Shown piece by piece: positions 9,075 to 16,424 of a stretch of 64,000 bases of DNA. Position numbers and translations under genes: made by a program. This stretch comes from Schleiferiaceae bacterium (lineage in GTDB: Bacteria > Bacteroidota > Bacteroidia > Flavobacteriales > Schleiferiaceae). Location: the NCBI GenBank assembly GCA_028357285.1, contig JAOMWM010000002.1, positions 115,402 through 179,401 of the forward strand, read 5' to 3'. The notes beneath the pieces were generated by a model. The model saw nothing but the letters and a program-made list of their open reading frames with translations, did not search any database and was not told the DNA's origin. Numbering within the stretch: the first letter of the stretch is position 1; every line of letters begins with the position of its first letter.

Positions 9075-10757
9075 ATGAACCTAAAGCGTATCCTGTTCGT
9101 TGCCACCGCACTTTTATTTTCTCTTGTTGGTCAAGCCTCACACCAACGCGGAGGCTCCATTCGTTACACCAACGTGACCACTGCCAATACTCCCAGCGGT
9201 TTTAATGAGTATTACATAGAAATTGAGCTGCTGAGAGACCCCAGTGGGATCACCATGCCGGCCAACTTATCTGTCACTTTTACCCGTAGACCCATTGGGA
9301 ATTACTCGGCAACTAATTATACTTTCCCACAAATAGGGAGCTACACCACCTTGTCGCAAGCATGTGGGGCCACAGGAACCGTTGAATCCTACATTTATGG
9401 AGATACCGTTTCCTTAGTGGAATATGGGGCCTATGATATACGCTATGCCAATTGTTGTAGAAACGCCAACATCAATAACATTGCGAATGCAAGTGGTCAA
9501 GGAAATGTAGTATTGGCCACACTCGTTTCAGGCAAGCCGGCGCGTAATTACAACAACTCACCTACTTTCTCTTCGTCTGTAAAGTCCTTTCCTGTGGGTC
9601 AAGCCACCTTCGATATTTGTGGTCCCGATCCCGACGGAGATAGCCTGTATATTGAACTTATTACTCCACATAACAACACCACAAATTCTGCCTACATATA
9701 TCCGGTAACCTATGCTACAGGGTATTCGCTTTCCGAGCCTTTTGGGGATAGCGCTTCTTTCTTTATTGATACATTGAACAGGACCATTACGGTGCAATCT
9801 TCTATTCAGCAGATATGTGTCATTGCCTTCAAAGTATCGGAATATGTAAAAGATACCTCGGGCGTATGGCGCTACTATGGCAGCATTGAGCGCGATGAAC
9901 AATATTACATCACGGCACCGATCAGTGGCACTGCGGGAGACACCTTGGAGATTGTCAATGCAGGCACGCCCACAGGTAATCCATCAGATTCTGTATTGGT
10001 TGATCTAAACTTCAACGCCTATCCGGTGATGTTTGATGTGGATTCGGTTCAGATGGTGTTGAGTCACGCGACGAAATCTGCCTACGTACAAAGCGTGGAG
10101 AGAACGACCAGTAATGACCAATTGTTATTGCGCACCGATGTGCCGTTGGCACCAGGGAATTGGACCCTACATATTGGAGAAAGCGCGGACAGTATTGTCC
10201 TTTACAGCAAATGTGGCAATACGCTTGACGATAGCCTTACCTTCTATGTGGATATACCTATCGATACCAACTATATCGTAGGCCAAGATAGTGCTTACAC
10301 AGGGGTAAGTGAATTTTACCACCTGTACGACACTTCCTATGTGGACAGTGTGAATTATTCAGTAACCAATGGCTTTTGGTGGAACCCAACCTCGGCGCCT
10401 TATGATACGGTTGAAATTACTTGGACTGTACCTCCAGCAAAACTTGAGGCCTCTGTCTTCATTGGGGACACCATCATCGTACTCACTAAAGAAATCACCG
10501 TCAATGGCATTGGACTTGGAGAAAATGATTTGAACGGAATTACCTTGGCGCCACAACCTTCCAATAGCCATGTTGTATTACTAGGTCTTGTGGAACCTAT
10601 GGAGTACAAGCTATTAAACACTCTTGGTGAAGTCGTGGCAATGGGCAAGGTTGGTCCGAACGAGCAGATCAGCTTGGAGCACCTGAGCTCAGGGTCCTAC
10701 TATTTGGAATTGTTTGATGCTGAACGACGTAGGAATTGGGTACTTCTGAAGCAATAA
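9075..10757 (+). CDS. Secreted T9SS type A sorting-domain protein
   Basis: This 560-aa protein has a signal peptide (1-22, ending VGQAS) and then HQRGGSIRY, an N-terminal motif shared by many Bacteroidota surface proteins of unknown role. Ig-like beta-strand material follows to about residue 470. The last roughly 75 residues match a T9SS type A sorting domain: LAPQPS, then KLLNTLGEVVAMGKV, SLEHLSSGSYYLELFD, and a basic end. The protein should be exported across the outer membrane and anchored there or released. It stands alone between two divergent sugar operons, and I see no catalytic motif. It could be an adhesin or a glycan-contact protein. Confidence 0.85.
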   Translation: MNLKRILFVATALLFSLVGQASHQRGGSIRYTNVTTANTPSGFNEYYIEIELLRDPSGITMPANLSVTFTRRPIGNYSATNYTFPQIGSYTTLSQACGATGTVESYIYGDTVSLVEYGAYDIRYANCCRNANINNIANASGQGNVVLATLVSGKPARNYNNSPTFSSSVKSFPVGQATFDICGPDPDGDSLYIELITPHNNTTNSAYIYPVTYATGYSLSEPFGDSASFFIDTLNRTITVQSSIQQICVIAFKVSEYVKDTSGVWRYYGSIERDEQYYITAPISGTAGDTLEIVNAGTPTGNPSDSVLVDLNFNAYPVMFDVDSVQMVLSHATKSAYVQSVERTTSNDQLLLRTDVPLAPGNWTLHIGESADSIVLYSKCGNTLDDSLTFYVDIPIDTNYIVGQDSAYTGVSEFYHLYDTSYVDSVNYSVTNGFWWNPTSAPYDTVEITWTVPPAKLEASVFIGDTIIVLTKEITVNGIGLGENDLNGITLAPQPSNSHVVLLGLVEPMEYKLLNTLGEVVAMGKVGPNEQISLEHLSSGSYYLELFDAERRRNWVLLKQ

Positions 10758-10866
10758 ACGTTCAATAGACGTTCATAATTTTAAAATAGACAGAATATTG
10801 ATTTTGTGACGATTGTAGGGCCATCCGTCACTTTTTAACGACTCGCGGGTCAGTCGTATTTCGAGA

Positions 10867-10885
10867 AAGTGTATATTGGACACTT
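10867..10885. promoter_or_regulatory. 19-bp inverted repeat before the MFS operon
   Basis: AAGTGT-N7-ACACTT lies 25 bp before the MFS start codon, where a repressor or activator could bind. The hexamer half-site resembles that of the 9019-9035 palindrome but in the opposite orientation, so one shared regulator is possible but unproven. Confidence 0.35.
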
Positions 10886-10909
10886 CCTAAACACAAAACA
10901 CTCGAAACT

Positions 10910-12094
10910 ATGACTGCCACTACAAGCAACCGTCGTTCTCTCTTTATTGCTAGTTGTGCGAGTTTATTGGTCACCAGTTTGAGTTTTGGTATTCGCGCCG
11001 GGATTTTAAATGACTTGGGCGTAGAATTCGAACTCAACGGTTCTGAACTCAGCCGTATCGCCGCCACCGCTTTTTGGGGCTTTCCCGTGAGCATGATCAT
11101 TGGGGGCGCCCTCGTAGACAAAGTGGGCATGAAAAACTTGATGCGCTTGGCCTACATCGGCCACTTCGCGGGGATCCTACTCACCATCTTCGCGGGCGGC
11201 TTCTGGTCCCTATGGGTCAGCACCTTGTTCATCGGTTTGGCCAACGGTATGGTCGAAGCGGTATGTAACCCCCTAGTAGCCTCCATTTATCCAGAAGAAA
11301 AGACGACAAAACTCAATCAATTCCACCTCTGGTTCCCTGGAGGTATCGTGATTGGCTCCCTAGTAGCCTTCAGCTTCGGCAAGCTAGGTCTGAGCTGGCA
11401 AGTGATGATGGCCGTGATGCTGCTGCCAACCATTTGGTATGCCTTGCAGATGGAGCGCATGGAATTCCCGGTGACCGAGCGTGTGGCTAATGCCGTGTCC
11501 GATTCTGACATGTACAAAAGCCTGCTCAACCCACTCTTTATTATCATCACCATCGCGATGCTCGGAACAGCGACTTCAGAGCTGTTCATCAATCAATACG
11601 TGGATGTGCTCCTCAAAAGTGTCAGCGACAATGCCATTCTTATTCTTCTGATTACCTCAGGGGTAATGACCTTTGGCCGCGGAATTGCGGCTCCTGTAGT
11701 CGAGCGTTTCTCTACCACGGGGATGTTGCTCTTTAGTGCCATTTTCACCACTATCGGTTTATATATGATGGGCACTATGGACGGCTCGATGCTGTTTGTG
11801 AGTGCCTTCGTGTTCGGAATTGGGGTGACCTATTTCTGGCCGACGATGATCGGTTTTGTGGCTACGTATTTACCTTCTACGGGTGCCGTTGGTATGGCGG
11901 TTATTGGGGCAGCGGGGATGTTCGCGGTGAGCATCTACATGCAGTTCATGGGTGGATTCTACGACGAATTGATGGTTGGCTTGACAGAAGTTGAGGCCGG
12001 CCGCAAGGTCATTATGACGACCCTTTATATCCCGATTGTTTTGATCGTCATGTTCGCAGGCATCCACTTCTACATTCGTAAGAAGCACGCCTAA
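10910..12094 (+). CDS. MFS transporter (probable sugar permease)
   Basis: This 394-aa protein has about 12 hydrophobic segments. A cytoplasmic-loop motif between TM2 and TM3 (GGALVDKVGMKNLMR) matches the MFS signature G-x3-D-x-G-x-R/K. It is first in a plus-strand operon, and its stop codon directly abuts the ATG of the next gene. The operon partners (barrel isomerase, GMC oxidoreductase, subunit-3 protein) suggest that it imports a sugar, keto sugar or related product. The substrate cannot be read from the sequence. A 19-bp inverted repeat precedes the gene. Confidence 0.9.
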   Translation: MTATTSNRRSLFIASCASLLVTSLSFGIRAGILNDLGVEFELNGSELSRIAATAFWGFPVSMIIGGALVDKVGMKNLMRLAYIGHFAGILLTIFAGGFWSLWVSTLFIGLANGMVEAVCNPLVASIYPEEKTTKLNQFHLWFPGGIVIGSLVAFSFGKLGLSWQVMMAVMLLPTIWYALQMERMEFPVTERVANAVSDSDMYKSLLNPLFIIITIAMLGTATSELFINQYVDVLLKSVSDNAILILLITSGVMTFGRGIAAPVVERFSTTGMLLFSAIFTTIGLYMMGTMDGSMLFVSAFVFGIGVTYFWPTMIGFVATYLPSTGAVGMAVIGAAGMFAVSIYMQFMGGFYDELMVGLTEVEAGRKVIMTTLYIPIVLIVMFAGIHFYIRKKHA

Positions 12095-12970
12095 ATGAAT
12101 CGACGCGACCACATCAAAAGACTTATGGCCTTGGGGGCCGCTTCGGCTGTACCGGGATCGCTTTGGGCGAGCGCGGCACAAACGAAGGGCACGGTGGTTA
12201 AAACCGAGCGCGCCTTTGGCTATAAAAGAAGTGTGAGCCACTGGACGGTGACCGACCTGGATTGGGAGGAGCTGTGCGGCTGGTTGGCTGCTGAAGGTAT
12301 TGAAGCAGTGGATTTGGTGGGACCGGAGCATTGGCACCACCTAAAAAAGCACGGATTGGATAGTAGCATGTGCAACGGTGCGGAGCTTAATCTGGTTGAC
12401 GGCTTTATTCACGAGGAATTTGAAGGAGTGCTGCACGAGCGGTACAGCGCGATGATTCCTAGGGTCGCTAAGGCTGGCTATGAAAACCTGATTTGTTTCA
12501 GTGGGAATCGTCGCGGATTGAGCGAAGAGGAAGGGCTGGCACAAGCGGTGAAGGCTTTGTTGCCGATGGTGAAATTGGCGGAAGCGCACGGAGTGGTGTT
12601 GCAGATGGAGTTGTTTAACAGCATTGTCGATCATCCGGATTATATGGCAGATAGCAGTCGTTGGGGTATAGAATTGGCCCGCGCGTTGAATAGTCCCAGT
12701 TTTAAATTGCTCTACGACATTTACCACATGCAGATTATGGAGGGAAATTTGGTGGCGAACATCAAGGAAAACCACCAGTATTACGGGCACTACCATGTGG
12801 CGGGAGTGCCGGGCCGCAACGAACCGTGGAACGATCAGGAGATCAACTATCCGGCAGTGATGCAGGCCATTGACGCCACCGGTTTTGATGGATATGTTGC
12901 CCTAGAGTACGTATTCCAGGAGCCGTTGAAAGAAAGCATGCGCCGCAGCTACAATGAATTTATTCGGTAG
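12095..12970 (+). CDS. Hydroxypyruvate-isomerase-like TIM barrel with Tat-type leader
   Basis: This 291-aa protein begins with a twin-arginine-like leader (NRRDHIKRLMALGAA, cleavage near SAAQ29), so it is probably periplasmic. The rest is a xylose-isomerase-like barrel of the Hyi type with metal ligands Glu172 (QMELFNS), Asp208 (LLYDIYH), His234 (GHYHVAGVPG) and Glu271 (ALEYVF). It starts at the base after the MFS stop codon and lies 66 bp before the GMC oxidoreductase. In context it probably isomerises or epimerises an oxidised sugar. True hydroxypyruvate isomerase activity is less likely with this export signal. Confidence 0.88.
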   Translation: MNRRDHIKRLMALGAASAVPGSLWASAAQTKGTVVKTERAFGYKRSVSHWTVTDLDWEELCGWLAAEGIEAVDLVGPEHWHHLKKHGLDSSMCNGAELNLVDGFIHEEFEGVLHERYSAMIPRVAKAGYENLICFSGNRRGLSEEEGLAQAVKALLPMVKLAEAHGVVLQMELFNSIVDHPDYMADSSRWGIELARALNSPSFKLLYDIYHMQIMEGNLVANIKENHQYYGHYHVAGVPGRNEPWNDQEINYPAVMQAIDATGFDGYVALEYVFQEPLKESMRRSYNEFIR

Positions 12971-13036
12971 GATGGCAGCGCTGAAAAAGAAAAATAGAAT
13001 CGCCTAACATAGAAACATCGTTAACTCAACTCAATC

Positions 13037-14722
13037 ATGGCAGAAGACAAAATGCATTATGATGCGATCGTTGTTGGCTCCGGGATTTCCGGAGGCTGGG
13101 CCGCAAAAGAACTTACAGAAAAGGGACTGAAGGTCCTGATGCTGGAGCGCGGGCAAAACGTAGAGCACATTAAAGATTACACCAACACGAATAAAGATCC
13201 CTGGGAATTTCCGCACAGAGGAAAGGCAACCACTGCGCAGAAGGATAGGAATCCGGTGCTGAGAAGGGATTATCCGTTGAATGAATTGAACCCGGATTGG
13301 TGGGTAGACGATCAGGATTGTCCGTACACGGAGAAAAAACGGTTCGATTGGTACCGCGGCTATCACGTCGGGGGGCGCTCGCTGATGTGGGGCCGCCAAA
13401 GCTACAGATGGAACCGCGAGGACTTTTTAGCCAATGAAAAAGACGGCATTGCGACGCCTTGGCCGATCGGGTACGACGATCTGGAGCCTTGGTATACGCA
13501 CGTTGAGAAATTTGCAGGATTGAGCGGATCGCACGAGGATCTGGATGTGCTGCCGGACAGTGTGTATTTGCATGCGATGGATTTGAATTGTGTGGAGCAA
13601 ACGGCTGCGGATCGCATTCGTAAAGCCTTTGATGAAAAGCGCCGATTAATCATTGGCCGCACCTCAAACATCGCCGTGCCGCATCATGGACGAACGGGGT
13701 GTCAATACCGAAACAAATGTTGGTTGGGCTGTCCGTACGGCGGCTACTTCAGTACGCAAGCTTCAACGCTGCCGGCTGCGATGGCGACGGGCAATTTGAC
13801 GTTGCGTCCGCACAGTATCGTGAAGGAATTGATGTATGATAAAGACGGTAAGAAAGCGAAGGGCGTGGTAGTGCTGGATGCAGAGACGAACATGACCTAT
13901 GAATACACCGCACCGATTGTGTTTTTGAACGCCTCTGCATTGAATTCGACTTGGATTTTGATGAACAGTGCGACGGACGTTTGGGAAGGCGGTTTGGGCT
14001 CTAGTTCGGGAGAATTGGGCCACAATTTGATGGACCACCACTTCAGAGTTGGAGCGGATGGGACGTGGGAAGGCGATCAGGACAAATACTACTTTGGTGG
14101 GCGCCCGACTGGATTTTACATTCCTCGTTTCCGGAATTGGGATGGCGACAAGCGCGACTATTTGCGTGGGTTTGGCTACCAGGGTGCTGCTTCGCGCGGG
14201 GATTGGAGACGCGGCGTGCGTGAACTAGGAATTGGGGCCGATTTTAAAGAAAACATCAGCAAACCCGGTCCGTGGACCATGGGAATGACGGGCTTCGGCG
14301 AGGTGTTGCCGTACCATGATAATAAAATAGAATTGGACCCGGATAAGAAGGATAAATGGGGACTCCCCGTGCTTTCTTTCGACGCGCAGCTCAGAGAAAA
14401 TGAACTTAAAATGCGTCTAGATATGAAGCAAGATGCGGTCGATATGCTTGAGGCGTCAGGCTTCACTAATGTCAACGGCTGGGAGTCCGATTATGCACTG
14501 GGCATGGGCATCCACGAAATGGGAACGGCCCGCATGGGGACGGCACCGGAAAATTCGGTGCTCAATAAATGGAACCAAGTTTGGGACGCACCGAATGTCT
14601 TTATCACGGACGGTGCGGCCATGACCTCTTCTTCGTGTGTAAATCCGTCGCTCACGTATATGGCGATGACGGCTCGTGCAGCAGATTATGCGGTGAACGA
14701 ATTGAAGAAAGGCAACCTTTAA
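13037..14722 (+). CDS. GMC family FAD-dependent sugar oxidoreductase (large subunit)
   Basis: This 561-aa protein has the ADP-binding motif at its N-terminus (VVGSGISGG near 10-18) followed by LKVLMLERG. It carries a four-Cys cluster-like segment (GCQYRNKCWLGCPYGG) and a C-terminal GMC active site: His near 492 in MGIHEMGTARMG and Asn near 535 in CVNPSLT. It lacks its own signal peptide but lies 13 bp before a Tat-leader subunit-3 gene, so it could be exported as a bound passenger, as in gluconate 2-dehydrogenase and glucoside 3-dehydrogenase complexes. It is likely to oxidise a sugar hydroxyl in the periplasm; C3 of a glucoside is my preferred guess because DUF1080 is encoded close by. Confidence 0.9.
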   Translation: MAEDKMHYDAIVVGSGISGGWAAKELTEKGLKVLMLERGQNVEHIKDYTNTNKDPWEFPHRGKATTAQKDRNPVLRRDYPLNELNPDWWVDDQDCPYTEKKRFDWYRGYHVGGRSLMWGRQSYRWNREDFLANEKDGIATPWPIGYDDLEPWYTHVEKFAGLSGSHEDLDVLPDSVYLHAMDLNCVEQTAADRIRKAFDEKRRLIIGRTSNIAVPHHGRTGCQYRNKCWLGCPYGGYFSTQASTLPAAMATGNLTLRPHSIVKELMYDKDGKKAKGVVVLDAETNMTYEYTAPIVFLNASALNSTWILMNSATDVWEGGLGSSSGELGHNLMDHHFRVGADGTWEGDQDKYYFGGRPTGFYIPRFRNWDGDKRDYLRGFGYQGAASRGDWRRGVRELGIGADFKENISKPGPWTMGMTGFGEVLPYHDNKIELDPDKKDKWGLPVLSFDAQLRENELKMRLDMKQDAVDMLEASGFTNVNGWESDYALGMGIHEMGTARMGTAPENSVLNKWNQVWDAPNVFITDGAAMTSSSCVNPSLTYMAMTARAADYAVNELKKGNL

Positions 14723-14735
14723 AACTCTAGAACTC

Positions 14736-15296
14736 ATGGAAAAAAATACATTGACCCGTAGACAGATGGTGCAGCGCATGGCGCTGGCTATTGGTGGAAC
14801 GTTGGTTGCTCCAGCAGTGTTGTTAGAGAGCTGTTCTTTTGATCCCGATACTTCTACCGCGGGCCCCGAACGGCTTGCTATTCTGGACGCGATTGCAGAA
14901 ACCATCATCCCTAGAACCGCCACCGCCGGTGCCCGCGACGCGCGCATTGGTGCCTTTATTGATGTGATGATTCGCGATTGCTATTACCCAGACATGCAAG
15001 AGAAATTGAATGCAGGTATCCAGGAGATTGCCGTGGAAGGTAAACGTTCTCTGGGCAGTGCCTTTGAGGAAGCGACCCAGATGGATCGTGAAGCCTTTTT
15101 AGGCGTATATGATGCCGCGGCCGCCGATGACGGTTCGCATTTCTTCCGCACGTTGAAAGAGCTCACCATGCTCGGCTATTTCACCTCCGAAGAGGCGGCC
15201 GCGGATGGCGTAGTACATTATGAGCCGGTGCCCACCCGTTACGACGGTTGTGCTCCCGTGGATGAGCACACGAAAGTCTTCTATTCCAATATTTAA
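14736..15296 (+). CDS. Gluconate 2-dehydrogenase subunit 3-like Tat protein
   Basis: This 186-aa protein has a twin-arginine leader (TRRQMVQRMALAIGG) and Cys33 at the end of the hydrophobic stretch (LLESC), so it may be a Tat lipoprotein. The mature part matches the gluconate_2-dh3 family: AILDAIAETIIPRT near 47-60, then GYFTSEEAAADG and a closing YEPVPTRYDGC. Such small subunits carry the flavoprotein partner through the Tat system. It is the last gene of the MFS-barrel-GMC operon and is followed by a strong terminator. Confidence 0.9.
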   Translation: MEKNTLTRRQMVQRMALAIGGTLVAPAVLLESCSFDPDTSTAGPERLAILDAIAETIIPRTATAGARDARIGAFIDVMIRDCYYPDMQEKLNAGIQEIAVEGKRSLGSAFEEATQMDREAFLGVYDAAAADDGSHFFRTLKELTMLGYFTSEEAAADGVVHYEPVPTRYDGCAPVDEHTKVFYSNI

Positions 15297-15323
15297 TTTC
15301 TAGCGGAAAAGAAAAATGTACGA

Positions 15324-15358
15324 CGAAACGCCCGGTCCTGACCAGACCGGGCGTTTCG
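15324..15358 (+). terminator. Intrinsic terminator of the GMC operon
   Basis: A perfect 14-bp stem (15324-15337 with 15345-15358, 7-nt loop) with a G+C-rich core begins 28 bp after the subunit-3 stop codon. It is followed by CATTTAAAAAA, which gives only a short T-run. Confidence 0.75.
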
Positions 15359-15435
15359 CATTTAAAAAATTCCAATTGGCCTTGAACTAAATGGATATGA
15401 GTGCGTTAGAAAAAGTAACGACGTAAGTTTGAACG

Positions 15436-15912
15436 ATGCATTTCAAGAAAAATTGGTTTTGGTCTTTGCCCTTGATGGGTTTCTTGTTGGTCTTTTTCAC
15501 GCAATGTGAATCGACCACGGAAGAAGTTAAGCGAACAGGAGAATCGGACCGCTCGCCTATCGAGTGTTTCGACTACCACTATCCTATCACTGTCGTGTTT
15601 GAAGACGATACACTCGAAGTAGTGAGCTTTGACCAATACGCAGATTTACACGTACGTTGCGATGCCGCATTCACGGAATTTTCTAGAGGCACTGACCCGA
15701 AAGGCCGTGATAGCATCAACCGTACCCCAACGGGAAAAGGACATACCACAGCAACTGGCGCCGGATACGGCGATTGTCCACGCGAAAATGACCCCTGGTG
15801 CGGCGAATTGCTTTTCCCAGTAACCTTATTAAATGTCCCGGACCACACGGGCGAAATTGTGGTGACTAATGATAGTATCCTGCAGTACTATCGTTGGATT
15901 GTTTGTCAGTAA
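15436..15912 (+). CDS. Unknown lipoprotein
   Basis: This 158-aa protein has a lipoprotein signal (LLVFFTQC, lipidated Cys24). I recognise no family. The mature part is acidic and short. Six further Cys residues (near 44, 75, 113, 122 and 157 among others) suggest disulfides, and a Gly/Thr-rich middle (PTGKGHTTATGAGYG) looks flexible. Between flanking terminators it forms a single-gene transcript. It is probably anchored in the inner or outer membrane and faces the periplasm or the surface. Confidence 0.7.
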   Translation: MHFKKNWFWSLPLMGFLLVFFTQCESTTEEVKRTGESDRSPIECFDYHYPITVVFEDDTLEVVSFDQYADLHVRCDAAFTEFSRGTDPKGRDSINRTPTGKGHTTATGAGYGDCPRENDPWCGELLFPVTLLNVPDHTGEIVVTNDSILQYYRWIVCQ

Positions 15913-15936
15913 TGACATTGTGTTAGTTGAGAGAAG

Positions 15937-15957
15937 CCCGGCCATAAGCCGGGTTTT
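15937..15957 (+). terminator. Intrinsic terminator of the lipoprotein gene
   Basis: A 6-bp G+C stem (CCCGGC 15937-15942 with GCCGGG 15948-15953) is followed by TTTTT, 25 bp after the lipoprotein stop codon. Confidence 0.8.
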
Positions 15958-16424
15958 TCATGTAATACGTTTCCCTCCACGGTCCAATTCTCAGGCCAAG
16001 AGGGCCACTACCGCACTACAGGTGCAGACCACATTCCGTCTTCGGACTATTGTTCCACCGCCCTTCGCGCCCTCCTCCAGGCTGCGTACAGTGTTTACAC
16101 CCAATACTGAAATAGCCCTTCGATTGCAAGGGATGAAAAGGAAGTAAATGATCTTTAATGTACGCCTCGCGCTGCACGCTCTTGCTTATTCATGCTCTCG
16201 GTTTTACCTATAAAACGTGACAAATGTCACGTTTTTTAAGAATCTCACAAGTCAAAAGCACTATTTCTCTTTATCCGAGACCAACCCACCCACCTAATCC
16301 ACTCACACATTGGTTAATAAGTTCGCTCATTGTGTCTCAATAGAAACACCTGAGGAGCTAACTTTAATGGAAACGAAAGACGCCGCGGACAAATCGCTAA
16401 CTCTTTGATGTACAACTTATTCTT
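15958..16424. other. Long intergenic region before the surface-protein operon
   Basis: This 467-bp stretch holds no convincing gene. A short open frame crosses its left part on the plus strand but starts inside the lipoprotein gene and has odd composition. The region contains the palindrome at 16212-16235 and presumably the promoter of the 16425 operon. I could not place a clean TAnnTTTG box. Confidence 0.6.
16212..16235. promoter_or_regulatory. 24-bp perfect palindrome (operator or hairpin)
   Basis: AAAACGTGACA-N2-TGTCACGTTTT is a perfect 11-bp inverted repeat with a 2-nt centre, followed by two more T. The tight centre suits a dimeric regulator's site (half-site CGTGACA), while the T-run also allows a terminator reading. 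It lies 190 bp before the start of the 1564-aa surface protein gene. Confidence 0.45.

Noticed and set aside
15869..16147. A 92-codon plus-strand frame after the lipoprotein gene
   Set aside because: It starts inside the lipoprotein gene, crosses that gene's terminator and has a Pro/Ser/Arg-rich sequence with no recognisable features.
16212..16235. CRP/FNR-type binding site
   Set aside because: The half-site order (GTGACA then TGTCAC) is the reverse of TGTGA-N6-TCACA and the spacing is wrong.
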